Assembly: GCF_003387535.1 (NCBI RefSeq)
Contig: NZ_QUNR01000003.1
Coordinates: 124,001-188,000, forward strand
DNA: 64,000 nucleotides
Direction of reading: 5' to 3'
Source of the DNA: Paraperlucidibaca baekdonensis
Lineage (GTDB): Bacteria; Pseudomonadota; Gammaproteobacteria; Pseudomonadales; Moraxellaceae
The notes under the pieces are model-generated. The model did not search any database. It was not told the origin of the DNA and was given only the letters and a program-made list of their open reading frames with translations. Both the position numbers and the translations under genes were made by a program. Positions 36,877 to 45,026 of this stretch are shown here, piece by piece (positions within the stretch are counted from its first letter, which is position 1; every line of letters begins with the position of its first letter).

Positions 36877-37836
36877 ATGAAGTATTCGAAAATTGCCGGC
36901 ACTGGCAGTTATTTGCCTGAGCGCATTGTCACCAATAGCGAGCTGCAAACTACCATTGAGACCAGTGACGAATGGATTGTCTCGCGCACCGGCATTGAGG
37001 CGCGCCACATTGCTGCCGAGGGTGAAAAAACCACCGACTTGGCTGAGCATGCCGCGCGCGCCGCTATGCAGTCGGCGGGCGTGTGTGCTGATGATATCGA
37101 TTTGATCGTGGTGGCCACGACCACGCCCGACAAGGTGTTTCCGAGCACGGCGTGCTTGCTGCAGGCGCGTTTGGGCGTGAAACAGGGCGCGGCCTTTGAT
37201 GTGCAGGCGGTATGCACCGGCTTTGTTTACGCGCTATCGGTAGCCGATAAATTCATCGCCTCCGGTCAGCACCGCTGCGCCTTGGTGGTCGGCGCGGAGA
37301 TATTTTCGCGCTTACTCGACTGGAATGATCGGCGTACTTGTGTGCTTTTCGGCGATGGCGCCGGCGCGGTGGTACTAAAAGCCTCAGAAACACCCGGCAT
37401 TTTATCGAGCCATTTACACGCTGATGGTAGCCAAGGCCATATTTTACAGGTCGATGGCGGTGTATCAGCTGGCCGTTTGGCCGACAACCCCTATTTGCAA
37501 ATGGATGGCAGCGCGGTGTTTCGTCTGGCCACGCGCGTGCTGCATGAGTGCGCCACCGAGGCGTTAGCGCACAACGGCTATGGTGTGGCCGACTTGGATT
37601 GGCTGGTGCCGCATCAGGCCAATATGCGCATCATCAATAGCACCACCGATAAGCTCGGCTTAGCCCGTGAGCGGGTCATTACCACCGTGGCTAAGCATGG
37701 CAATACCTCAGCGGCCTCGGTGCCTCTGGCGCTCGATACCGCTGTGCGCGATGGTCGCATTCAGCCTGGGCAGTTGGTGCTTGTTGAGGGTGTGGGTGGT
37801 GGCATGACCTGGGGCTCGGTGTTGTTTCGGTTTTAA
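36877..37836 (+). CDS. fabH: 3-oxoacyl-ACP synthase III
   Basis: FabH (KAS III) condenses acetyl-CoA with malonyl-ACP to start fatty-acid synthesis. The start at 36877 ([15 protein letters not shown]), with CGGAG seven bases before it, gives 319 residues, the family length. The catalytic triad is visible: Cys in [12 protein letters not shown] near 112, His in [11 protein letters not shown] near 247, and Asn in [11 protein letters not shown] near 277. It stands alone, not in a fab cluster, so it may be the main FabH or a paralog with another primer preference. Confidence 0.92.
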   Translation: MKYSKIAGTGSYLPERIVTNSELQTTIETSDEWIVSRTGIEARHIAAEGEKTTDLAEHAARAAMQSAGVCADDIDLIVVATTTPDKVFPSTACLLQARLGVKQGAAFDVQAVCTGFVYALSVADKFIASGQHRCALVVGAEIFSRLLDWNDRRTCVLFGDGAGAVVLKASETPGILSSHLHADGSQGHILQVDGGVSAGRLADNPYLQMDGSAVFRLATRVLHECATEALAHNGYGVADLDWLVPHQANMRIINSTTDKLGLARERVITTVAKHGNTSAASVPLALDTAVRDGRIQPGQLVLVEGVGGGMTWGSVLFRF

Positions 37837-37854
37837 AAAGCACGACCTCTGTCC

Positions 37855-39003
37855 TCAGCTTTTCGGCAGCGTCAGCATCACGGACAAGCCATGCGGCTTG
37901 ATGTTATCCGCCGTGAGTGAGCCACCGTGGGCCTTTACAGCGTGTTGCGCGATGGCCAAGCCAAGCCCGTAGCCACTGCGCTGACGAGACTTATCGGTGC
38001 TCTCGCCGCGATAAAATGGCTCAAATATGCGCGACAGATCGGCCTCGGCAAGGCCAGGCCCGCCATCGCGAACACTGAGCTGTATGGCATCAGCATTTTC
38101 GCTGAGATAAACGCTGATCATGCTGCCATCTGCGCCGAACTTGACGGCATTGCGAATGATATTCTCAATGGCGCGGCCGATCAGTGTTTCATCAAGCATG
38201 ATCGTGAGCGCTGACGGGCCGGCGAAGGTTATGCGCGTGCCGGTCGTACCCAGCTCATAGCGTGCATCATCGACAATACTGGCGACTAGCTCGCTGAGAT
38301 CGGTCGATTGGCGATGGAGTACCGCCGCCGGATTCTCTAGTCGAGACAGTGTCAGCAGCTCGCCAATCAGCGTGTCGAGGCGCTCCGATTCGGTTCCAAT
38401 GCGCCTGAGGCTGGCTTGTAGTGCCTCAGGCGATTGCTGAGCAATGCCAATGGCCATTTGCAAGCGCGCAAGCGGCGAGCGCAACTCATGCGAGACATCG
38501 TGCAATAGGCGTTTTTGCGCCTGAATTTGCTGCTGCAACTGCGTTGCCATTTGGTCAAATGCTACGCCTAAGTCGGCGAGTTCATCGCGGCGGCCATCCA
38601 TCTCGGCAGCCACGCGAGTGTCGAGATCGCCGTGCGCAATTTGATGTAAGGCGTGGCGTAAATGGCGGATGGGTTTTGCCAAATACCAAGCAATCACCGC
38701 GCTAAACGCCAGACTGGCGAGCAGCCCGATGAGACCGAGCCAGTAAGGTTGGCGACCAGGTGGCTGGGGTGGTTTAAGGCCGGCTTGCAAGCGCAGTTCG
38801 CGCCGCATCTGCCGCCATTGCCGGCGCTCATCAGGGCTAATGACGCCGTCGTTAAACAGCTCAGGATTGGCCGCCAGCAAGGCTTGTGTGGCCTCGGCGC
38901 GCGCGCGGTCGCGTTCATGATTAACCGCCACCCCGACAATGACACTCGCGCTGATCAAGGCCAGCCAAAAGCCCAGCAAGAGCTTCCAAAATAAACGGCC
39001 CAT
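37855..39003 (-). CDS. cpxA: Envelope-stress sensor kinase, CpxA-like
   Basis: An inner-membrane histidine kinase of 382 residues: a first helix near 5-27, a short periplasmic domain of about 65 residues rich in Arg, and a second helix near 88-108. HAMP follows ([17 protein letters not shown]), then the phospho-acceptor His in [17 protein letters not shown] near 170. The ATPase part has [17 protein letters not shown] and [10 protein letters not shown]. The periplasmic part is much shorter than in E. coli CpxA, so the inducing signal may be sensed differently. Its ATG overlaps the stop of cpxR (TGATG). The CpxR box and Spy-like gene next door support the name. Confidence 0.85.
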   Translation of the reverse strand: MGRLFWKLLLGFWLALISASVIVGVAVNHERDRARAEATQALLAANPELFNDGVISPDERRQWRQMRRELRLQAGLKPPQPPGRQPYWLGLIGLLASLAFSAVIAWYLAKPIRHLRHALHQIAHGDLDTRVAAEMDGRRDELADLGVAFDQMATQLQQQIQAQKRLLHDVSHELRSPLARLQMAIGIAQQSPEALQASLRRIGTESERLDTLIGELLTLSRLENPAAVLHRQSTDLSELVASIVDDARYELGTTGTRITFAGPSALTIMLDETLIGRAIENIIRNAVKFGADGSMISVYLSENADAIQLSVRDGGPGLAEADLSRIFEPFYRGESTDKSRQRSGYGLGLAIAQHAVKAHGGSLTADNIKPHGLSVMLTLPKS

Positions 39004-39680
39004 CAGTCGGCTCGCAGTTGGTAGCCTTGGCCACGCACAGTCACGATTAACCCGCCGGGCTCGCCAAGGGCGCTGAGTTTTTGGCGAATGCTGCTGATGT
39101 GCACGTCAATGCTGCGGTCATAGCGCATGAGCTTGCGGCCTAGAGCTAGCTCAGAGAGTTGGGCTTTGCTGACGATGCGCCCGGCGTGGCTGATCAGTGC
39201 TTCGAGCAGGCTAAATTCGGTGCTGGTGAGCTCGAGCGAGTGGTCATGCCAATGCGCGCGGCGTTGCATTGGTGCTAGCGTTAAGCCGCCGCTGCTCAGT
39301 GGTGTATCGGGGTTGCTGTTGTCGCCGCGGCGCAAAATGGCACGAATGCGCGCGAGAATTTCCCGCGGTGAGCAAGGCTTCGGCACGTAATCATCGGCGC
39401 CCAGTTCAAGGCCAATAATACGATCGATGTCGTCGCCTTTCGCGGTCAGCATGAGCACCGCAATCGCGCTGTGTTGGCGGATTTTCCGCAAGGTCTCGAT
39501 GCCGCTGATGCCGGGCATCATGACGTCGAGAATGACCATCTGAAAGCGCCCGCTAAGCGCTAAGGCCGCGCCCGACTCACCATCATGCGCGGTTTCAGTA
39601 CTGATGCCCTCGGCAGATAAATACGTCGCGAGCAGTTCGGTGAGTTCGCGATCATCATCGACAAGTAAAATCGGTTGCAT
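39003..39680 (-). CDS. cpxR: Response regulator CpxR
   Basis: An OmpR-type regulator, 225 residues. The N-terminus [14 protein letters not shown] is almost that of E. coli CpxR. The phospho-acceptor is Asp52 in VILDVMMPG, the conserved Lys is in [24 protein letters not shown], and the winged-helix domain ends TVRGQGYQL. It is first in the cpxRA operon, with a perfect CpxR box 62 bp upstream of its start shared with the divergent Spy-like gene. Autoregulation is therefore likely. Confidence 0.9.
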   Translation of the reverse strand: MQPILLVDDDRELTELLATYLSAEGISTETAHDGESGAALALSGRFQMVILDVMMPGISGIETLRKIRQHSAIAVLMLTAKGDDIDRIIGLELGADDYVPKPCSPREILARIRAILRRGDNSNPDTPLSSGGLTLAPMQRRAHWHDHSLELTSTEFSLLEALISHAGRIVSKAQLSELALGRKLMRYDRSIDVHISSIRQKLSALGEPGGLIVTVRGQGYQLRAD

Positions 39681-39742
39681 AGCGAGACTCGGCGCGTGTG
39701 TGTGGGCTAATGATACGGCCTTGGTGCCGGCGTATCGGCACC

Positions 39743-39757
39743 TTTACTTAGCTTTAC
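39743..39757 (-). promoter_or_regulatory. CpxR box between cpxR and the Spy-like gene
   Basis: Read on the minus strand, GTAAAGCTAAGTAAA is an exact match to the CpxR site GTAAA-N5-GTAAA. A further GTAAA half-site is at about 39774. Placement between two divergent genes suggests it controls both. A 7-bp hairpin (GGTGCCG / CGGCACC, 39723-39742) directly abuts it on the cpxR side. Confidence 0.85.
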
Positions 39758-39843
39758 AGTGCCCTTAACGCAAGTTTACGCGGCGCGTTGGCACACTGCG
39801 GTCACGGATCACCACTGATCTTATTAACTCTGAGGATATAACG

Positions 39844-40158
39844 ATGTTGAAGAAAACACTGACTGCGCTCATGGCGGTATCGGCACTATCGATGGCTCTG
39901 CCCGCAACGGCACAAGCTGGATGGTTTAGCTCAGATAAGGCGGCGCATGATCGTCATCACGAGAAAGGCCCGCGCGAGGGCATGCGCGAGCTGAAATTAA
40001 CCGATGCACAAAAACAGCAAATGCGCGACATACATCGCGAGCAACGCCAAGCGTTTCGGGAAAAAATGCACACTATTTTAACACCAGAGCAGCGCGAGAT
40101 TGCCGCGAAGCATGAGGCGAAGCGCAAAGCGCATCGTGACGAAAAAGCTAGAGATTGA
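39844..40158 (+). CDS. Spy/CpxP-family periplasmic protein
   Basis: The protein has 104 residues with a signal peptide cleaved near AQA (about residue 25). The mature protein is small, basic and helical, with two LTXXQ motifs, LTDAQ near 52 and LTPEQ near 80, that define the Spy/CpxP family. CpxP damps the Cpx kinase and Spy is an ATP-free chaperone; which one this is cannot be told. GAGGA precedes the ATG. It is divergent from cpxRA over a CpxR box. It is shorter than the E. coli proteins (about 160 residues) and may be a minimal form. Confidence 0.85.
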   Translation: MLKKTLTALMAVSALSMALPATAQAGWFSSDKAAHDRHHEKGPREGMRELKLTDAQKQQMRDIHREQRQAFREKMHTILTPEQREIAAKHEAKRKAHRDEKARD

Positions 40159-40203
40159 GTCCGGCGGTGCCCTGAGTGGTACCCCGCAGACTGTAGAAAG
40201 ACA

Positions 40204-40238
40204 AAAGGGTTAACTGTTTCCAGTTAACCCTTTGTTTT
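40204..40238. terminator. Terminator between Spy-like gene and tRNA-Arg
   Basis: A 13-bp perfect stem AAAGGGTTAACTG / CAGTTAACCCTTT with loop TTTC is followed by GTTTTAT on the plus strand. On the minus strand it is followed by TTGTCTTT, four bases after the encoded CCA of tRNA-Arg. It can serve both converging transcripts. Confidence 0.8.
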
Positions 40239-40241
40239 ATA

Positions 40242-40318
40242 TGGTGCGCCCAGAGAGATTCGAACTCCCGACCCCCAAGTTCGTAGCCTGGTGCTCTATC
40301 CAGCTGAGCTATGGGCGC
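40242..40318 (-). tRNA. tRNA-Arg (anticodon ACG)
   Basis: The gene is 77 nt including encoded CCA. The acceptor stem GCGCCCA pairs with TGGGCGC, the D-arm is AGCTCAGCTGGATAGAGC, and the anticodon stem-loop CCAGG-CTACGAA-CTTGG gives ACG. The T-arm is GGGAG TTCGAATC CTCTC-like. The ACG anticodon is normally deaminated to ICG. It lies 89 bp downstream of tRNA-Ser in the same direction. Confidence 0.97.
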
Positions 40319-40407
40319 ATCGTTGTGGCCGCGCATTATGCGTATCGGCCTATTCATCGTCAAGCGTATTTGGTTGAAAAAACAACGGTCAAACACACGA
40401 TGAAAAA

Positions 40408-40498
40408 TGGCGGAGAGTAAGGGATTCGAACCCTTGAGGGGCTTTTGACCCCTACTCCCTTAGCAGGGGAGCACCTTCGGCCTCTCGGTCAACTCTCC
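40408..40498 (-). tRNA. tRNA-Ser (anticodon GCT)
   Basis: The gene is 91 nt including encoded CCA. The acceptor stem GGAGAGT pairs with ACTCTCC. The anticodon arm CTCCC-CTGCTAA-GGGAG gives GCT, reading AGC/AGU. The long variable arm AGGGGTCAAAAGCCCCT is the class II feature of tRNA-Ser. It heads a two-tRNA transcript with tRNA-Arg. In many gammaproteobacteria this pair directly follows csrA, but here it lies 12 kb away in the opposite orientation. Confidence 0.97.
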
Positions 40499-40511
40499 GT
40501 CAAGGTGGGCG

Positions 40512-40540
40512 ATGATACAGAGGCCGGCACGGATTGAAAA
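40512..40540 (-). promoter_or_regulatory. Promoter of the Ser-Arg tRNA transcript
   Basis: On the minus strand, TTTTCA (40535-40540), a 17-bp spacer and TATCAT (40512-40517) form a sigma70 promoter. It ends 13 bp before the mature 5' end. The following CGCCCACC is GC-rich, like discriminators of stringently controlled tRNA promoters. Confidence 0.65.
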
Positions 40541-40653
40541 GCCTTAGCGGACAATTTGCTGCGTGAAAACTGGTCAATGCCATCGCAGCCGAAATGATTG
40601 CTTAAATTAACGGCTAATTTTGTGCAACTAGGTCGTGGCGCAAGCGCGTCAAC

Positions 40654-40681
40654 TTGAGACTGACTGAGACGTCCGTATAAT
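40654..40681 (+). promoter_or_regulatory. Promoter of the MscS gene with flanking palindrome
   Basis: TTGAGA (40654-40659), a 16-bp spacer and TATAAT (40676-40681) form a strong sigma70 promoter 27 bp before the ATG. The -10 box lies inside a perfect inverted repeat, ACGTCC (40669-40674) and GGACGT (40682-40687), which could be an operator. Confidence 0.75.
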
Positions 40682-40707
40682 GGACGTTTTCGTTATAAGG
40701 GATTTTT

Positions 40708-41802
40708 ATGCTGGATTTATCGCAGAAATGGTTAGGTAACACCCTCGAAGAGTGGGCGTATGCACTCGCGCTGGCACTCAGCATCAACGTGATTTTAGGC
40801 TTAATCAAATGGGTCATTATTACTCGTGGCGCCAAGCTCGCCGCGCGCACTAGCAGCAATGTCGACGATGCACTGATTGAAATCGCCAAGCGTACCAAGC
40901 AGTTTTTGATCCTTGGTGTGACTTTGATGATCGGTACGCGCTACCTAGAGCTCTCCGATCAAATCGACAAAACACTGATTACCGTGGCCACCGTGTCTGG
41001 CTTCTTGCAGCTTGGCCTTTGGCTCAATGGCGGTCTGAGCTTCTGGATCGAGACCTATCGCAGCAAAAATAGCGAAGGGGCGGCGGCCACGAGCTTGGGC
41101 GCTGTCTACTTCATCGGTAAAATTTTGCTGTGGGCGATTGTCTCCATGCTCATGCTCGACAACCTCGGCGTTGATGTGACCGCCTTGGTCGCCGGTCTCG
41201 GTGTCGGTGGTATCGCGGTGGCTTTGGCGCTGCAAAACATCCTTGGTGACTTGTTCGCCAGTTTGTCGATTGTCATCGATAAACCGTTTGTCATTGGCGA
41301 TACCATCTTGGTCGATACCTACTTTGGCACAGTCGAGCATGTGGGCTTGAAAACCACCCGCCTGCGCAGTGTTACTGGTGAGCAAATCATTGTTTCTAAT
41401 AGCGATTTGCTGAAAACGCGGATTCGTAACTATAAGCGTATGGAAGAGCGTCGCATGCTGTTTACATTTGGCGTGACGTATCAAACGCCAGCGGAGCAGC
41501 TGCGTAAGATTCCAGCGATGGTGCAAGAGATGGTTGAGTCGGTGCCCAGTGCGCGCTTTAACCGTGCGCATTTCCGCGGCTTTGGCGACTCCTCGCTAGA
41601 CTTCGAGGTGGTGTACTGGATGACCGAGCCTGACTACGCTGTGGGCCTGGGTGTGCAGCAGGACATCAACTTGGCGCTGTTTACGCGCTTTGAAGAAGAG
41701 GGCATTGAGTTTGCATACCCCACACAAACGCTGTTTGTGCAGCCGCAAAGCAGCGAGCCATTGCACGTGAAAATGGCCGCCGCAAAAGGTGATGCCGCGT
41801 AA
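40708..41802 (+). CDS. MscS-family mechanosensitive channel
   Basis: An inner-membrane channel of 364 residues that opens on membrane tension. Four hydrophobic helices precede the pore helix. The MscS core is clear: ALVAGLGVGGIAVALALQNILGDLFASL near 163-190 is the TM3 pore and lateral region, followed by IDKPFVIGDTI in the beta domain and SNSDLLKTRIRNYKRM near 230. The alpha-beta vestibule domain is at the end. It has one more N-terminal helix than E. coli MscS (286 residues), nearer to YnaI-like channels. The promoter and a shared downstream terminator suggest a single-gene transcript. Confidence 0.9.
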   Translation: MLDLSQKWLGNTLEEWAYALALALSINVILGLIKWVIITRGAKLAARTSSNVDDALIEIAKRTKQFLILGVTLMIGTRYLELSDQIDKTLITVATVSGFLQLGLWLNGGLSFWIETYRSKNSEGAAATSLGAVYFIGKILLWAIVSMLMLDNLGVDVTALVAGLGVGGIAVALALQNILGDLFASLSIVIDKPFVIGDTILVDTYFGTVEHVGLKTTRLRSVTGEQIIVSNSDLLKTRIRNYKRMEERRMLFTFGVTYQTPAEQLRKIPAMVQEMVESVPSARFNRAHFRGFGDSSLDFEVVYWMTEPDYAVGLGVQQDINLALFTRFEEEGIEFAYPTQTLFVQPQSSEPLHVKMAAAKGDAA

Positions 41803-41815
41803 TTGATGTGGATAT

Positions 41816-41845
41816 AAAAAACGGGCCATTTGGCCCGTTTTTTTA
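41816..41845. terminator. Bidirectional terminator between MscS and DUF4394 genes
   Basis: An eight-bp stem ACGGGCCA / TGGCCCGT (41821-41838) has A5 on the left and a T-run of eight on the right. It sits between two converging genes and can end both transcripts. Confidence 0.88.
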
Positions 41846-41865
41846 TGTGTGGAGGTTTAGCGTTG

Positions 41866-42876
41866 TTATGGTGCGACGGTGGGGTTGGCGCCAGTGACTA
41901 AGCTAAGTCCAGTGTATTGTTCTTGCGTGCCTTGAACAGATGGAAGTACAGGGAGCGACGTCAAAAAGGTTGCTGCGCTAGTGGTTGCATTTAAGGTGCT
42001 ATCAACTGCATAAACCGATGGTGTAGACGCAATGGTAAAGACAGCAACGCCCTGCTCATTGGAAGGGTTAATGTCATAGCCATTCACTCTGGTAACACCC
42101 GAGACACCCAATGCACGCACTGTGGTGACGGTGCCTGCATTTGCGTTGAGTGCATAGGTATTGCGAGTATCCATGCCGAATAAGCGCGTTGGCGGCGTCA
42201 TAGAGCGTTCATCCGTGTATGCAGCGCCAGTTAAGACGAGAGGCTCTGTGCAGCCCGTAGCAGCCGGGGTGCCACAGTTTAAGCTATCGTCTTGCAAAGT
42301 AGCTGCAATGGTTGGTGTTGCTGCTGTTACTGAGCTGTTGGCATCGATGGTGACACGCAGGTTTGTACCGTCACTGCCTAAAATGCGCAGTTTATCGACT
42401 GCTGGGTTGAAGTCGATGGTGTAGTTTGTGTTTGGATTCAGCACGATATTTTGATCGGTTGTTGGCGGCATCGCGCTTGCGTCGCCAACAATCACGAGTC
42501 TGCCACGGCGAAAAACTGTGCCATTAATGGGATCAATTAGGATAATTCGACCCTCGCTGCCGACACGCGTTAGGCCGTACAGCAAGCCTTCAGCGTTACG
42601 ATAGTCAATATCGAGGATCTCTTCGCCAACATCGAGTGCGTTGACACTACTCGTTGTACTCGTGTTTTGTGCAATCGCCGCTACCGTGCGCGCAAACTCG
42701 GTGTCATCTAAATCCACGCCAATGATGCGGTTGTTGCTGGTCAGCAAATAGGCATTGGCGGGGCTGACTTGGATGCGTGGGCCATCATTATTTGACCCGC
42801 CGCCACAGGCGCCGAGCAGGCCAGCACCGGCCATGAGAGCGAGGCCGTAGGCCAGTGGTTTGACTGGAAATTGCAT
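41866..42876 (-). CDS. DUF4394 lipoprotein
   Basis: The protein has 336 residues. Signal peptide and lipobox LGAC at 21-24 (GLLGACGGGSNND) mark a lipoprotein; the residues after Cys are Gly/Ser/Asn rather than Asp, so outer-membrane sorting is likely. The rest is a beta-propeller-like DUF4394 domain with repeated strands such as NRIIGVDLDD, EGLLYGLTRVGSEGRIILID and YTIDFNPAVDKLRILGSDG. The family function is unknown. AGGA lies six bases before the ATG and only 14 bp separate it from fghA, so it may be the last gene of the formaldehyde operon. Confidence 0.8.
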   Translation of the reverse strand: MQFPVKPLAYGLALMAGAGLLGACGGGSNNDGPRIQVSPANAYLLTSNNRIIGVDLDDTEFARTVAAIAQNTSTTSSVNALDVGEEILDIDYRNAEGLLYGLTRVGSEGRIILIDPINGTVFRRGRLVIVGDASAMPPTTDQNIVLNPNTNYTIDFNPAVDKLRILGSDGTNLRVTIDANSSVTAATPTIAATLQDDSLNCGTPAATGCTEPLVLTGAAYTDERSMTPPTRLFGMDTRNTYALNANAGTVTTVRALGVSGVTRVNGYDINPSNEQGVAVFTIASTPSVYAVDSTLNATTSAATFLTSLPVLPSVQGTQEQYTGLSLVTGANPTVAP

Positions 42877-42890
42877 AGGTAATCCTGTGG

Positions 42891-43748
42891 TTAGCGCAGC
42901 AGTTGCGCGTGATGGTGTAGGTGGTCAGCAATAAAGCTGCTGATAAAATAATAGCCGTGATCATACCCGCTCTGACGGCGCAGCGTTAGCGGCTGGCCAG
43001 CGGCCAAACACGCCGCTTCAAAGCGGGCCGGGTGTAGCTGATTGATGAGAAACTGATCATCTAAGCCCTGATCAACGAGCAGTGCGGTGGTGCGTTGACC
43101 ATCTTCGACTAAGGCGGTGGCGTCATAGGCGCGCCAGCTGCTGCGGTCATCGCCCAAATAGTGGCTGAAGGCTTTTTCGCCCCAGGGGCAGTCGCTGGGC
43201 GCTGCAATTGGTGCAAAGGCCGACACCGACTGAAACAGCGCCGGGTTTTTTAGGCCAATGGTCAGCGCGCCGTGGCCGCCCATGGAGTGACCCATGATGC
43301 CCACGTGCTCAGCCTGTGCGGAAAAGTGCTTGAGAACTAGCTCGCGCAGCTCCAGCACATAGCTGCCCATGCGGTAGTGTTTAGCCCAGGGTTGCTCAGT
43401 GGCATCGAGGTAAAAGCCGGCACCGACGCCGAAATCCCAGTAATCACGATCGCCGGGCAGTTCGATATCGCGCGGACTGGTGTCACAGGCCACCAGCATC
43501 AAACCGAGCTCAGCGGCGATTCGCTGCGCACCGGCTTTGACCATAAAGGTCTCATCCGTGCAAGTCAGGCCGGCCAGAAAAAACACCACCGGCACGGAGC
43601 CATGAGCGGCTTGCGGTGGTTGATAGACCGAGAAGCGCATGGGCAGGCCAATGGCGCTGGAGTCATGCATGTAAAAGCCTTGCACGCCACCAAAACAGGC
43701 ATGTTGGCTGCGCGTTGTGAACGCTTCGCTGGTGCTTAAAAAAGCCAC
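42891..43748 (-). CDS. fghA: S-formylglutathione hydrolase
   Basis: This enzyme hydrolyses S-formylglutathione to formate and glutathione, the last step of glutathione-dependent formaldehyde removal. The 285-residue alpha/beta hydrolase has the nucleophile in GHSMGGHGA near 149, the Asp in LVDQGLDDQFL near 225, and the His in YDHGYYFISSF near 260. The Cys in FFLAGLTCTDETF near 60 is the conserved regulatory cysteine of the family. It starts one base after the adhC stop, so the two are coupled. Confidence 0.95.
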   Translation of the reverse strand: MAFLSTSEAFTTRSQHACFGGVQGFYMHDSSAIGLPMRFSVYQPPQAAHGSVPVVFFLAGLTCTDETFMVKAGAQRIAAELGLMLVACDTSPRDIELPGDRDYWDFGVGAGFYLDATEQPWAKHYRMGSYVLELRELVLKHFSAQAEHVGIMGHSMGGHGALTIGLKNPALFQSVSAFAPIAAPSDCPWGEKAFSHYLGDDRSSWRAYDATALVEDGQRTTALLVDQGLDDQFLINQLHPARFEAACLAAGQPLTLRRQSGYDHGYYFISSFIADHLHHHAQLLR

Positions 43749-43749
43749 A

Positions 43750-44868
43750 TTAAAACTCCACGACCGAGCGGATCGACTCGCCGGCCTTCATCAGCTCAAA
43801 GCCTTTATTGATGTCGTCGAGCTTGAGTTTATGCGTGATCAGCGAGTCGATATTGATTTTGCCTTCCATATACCAGTCGACGATTTTCGGCACATCGGTG
43901 CGGCCGCGCGCGCCACCGAAGGCCGAGCCTTCCCATTTGCGCCCGGTCACTAGCTGAAATGGCCGTGTGCTGATTTCCGCGCCAGCTTCAGCCACGCCAA
44001 TGATGATGCTGCGGCCCCAGCCTTTGTGTGTGCATTCGAGGGCATCGCGCATGACTTTGGTGTTGCCGATGCATTCGAAGCTGTAGTCGGCACCGCCATC
44101 GGTCAGTTGCACAATGGCGTCGACCACGTTTTCCACATCGTTCGGGTTAATAAAATGCGTCATGCCAAACTCGCGCGCCATTTTTTCGCGCTCGGGGTTT
44201 AAATCGACACCGATGATTTTGCCCGCGCCGACCATTTTCGCGCCCTGAATGACATTGAGGCCGATACCGCCGAGACCGAACACCACCACGTTGGCGCCGG
44301 CTTCCACGTTTGCCGTAAACAACACTGCGCCAATACCCGTGGTGACGCCGCAGCCGATGTAGCAGACCTTATCGAAGGGCGCGTCTTCGCGGATTTTTGC
44401 CAAGGCGATCTCCGGCACCACGATGTAATTTGAGAAAGTCGACGTGCCCATGTAGTGAAATAAATCTTGGCCATTGAGCGAAAAACGTGAGGTGGCGTCG
44501 GGCATAAGACCGCGACCTTGCGTGCTGCGGATGGCTTGGCAGAGATTGGTCTTTTGCGATAGGCAAAATTTACATTCGCGGCACTCAGGGGTGTAGAGCG
44601 GAATCACGTGATCGCCCTTGCGCAATGACTTCACGCCAGGGCCCACATCAACCACTACGCCGGCGCCTTCGTGGCCCAAAATCGACGGGAAAATGCCCTC
44701 AGGATCGGCACCGCTGAGCGTGTAGTAGTCGGTATGGCAAATGCCCGTGGCTTTAATTTCCACCAACACTTCACCGGCTTTCGGGCCCGCTAAATCGACG
44801 GTTTCAATGGTCAGGGGTTGGCCGGCTTTCCAGGCCACAGCAGCGCGCGTTTTCATAAAAGTACTCAT
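43750..44868 (-). CDS. adhC: S-(hydroxymethyl)glutathione dehydrogenase (class III ADH)
   Basis: This zinc enzyme oxidises S-hydroxymethylglutathione to S-formylglutathione with NAD+; it also reduces S-nitrosoglutathione. In 372 residues the catalytic zinc site includes Cys in [12 protein letters not shown] near 44 and His in GHEGAGVV near 66. The structural zinc site is [17 protein letters not shown] near 95-110. The nucleotide fold is [16 protein letters not shown] near 195. The start could also be the Met four residues in; neither has a strong ribosome binding site. It is first in adhC-fghA-DUF4394. No frmR-type repressor gene is adjacent. Confidence 0.95.
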   Translation of the reverse strand: MSTFMKTRAAVAWKAGQPLTIETVDLAGPKAGEVLVEIKATGICHTDYYTLSGADPEGIFPSILGHEGAGVVVDVGPGVKSLRKGDHVIPLYTPECRECKFCLSQKTNLCQAIRSTQGRGLMPDATSRFSLNGQDLFHYMGTSTFSNYIVVPEIALAKIREDAPFDKVCYIGCGVTTGIGAVLFTANVEAGANVVVFGLGGIGLNVIQGAKMVGAGKIIGVDLNPEREKMAREFGMTHFINPNDVENVVDAIVQLTDGGADYSFECIGNTKVMRDALECTHKGWGRSIIIGVAEAGAEISTRPFQLVTGRKWEGSAFGGARGRTDVPKIVDWYMEGKINIDSLITHKLKLDDINKGFELMKAGESIRSVVEF

Positions 44869-44951
44869 TTTGAAGATGGCCTAAACCATAGCAAGTGCAG
44901 GCGTAAGCGTCACCCATGCAAGCGCTTAAAGACTGAGCGATTGCCGTGGGC

Positions 44952-44988
44952 AAAAAAAAGCGAGAGCAACGGTTAAGCTACTCTCGCT
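44952..44988 (-). terminator. Terminator of the 684-residue exported protein gene
   Basis: On the minus strand AGCGAGAG pairs with CTCTCGCT across a 14-base loop and is followed by T8. It lies 38 bp past the stop codon and upstream of adhC, which must therefore have its own promoter. Confidence 0.85.
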
Positions 44989-45026
44989 GAAGTCAGCAGG
45001 CGCTGGCGCCTGCGACAGATCACCGT

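Noticed and set aside
40242-40498. Integration site of a genomic island at the tRNA pair
   Set aside because: No integrase, no repeated tRNA 3' end found by eye, and flanking genes are ordinary housekeeping types.
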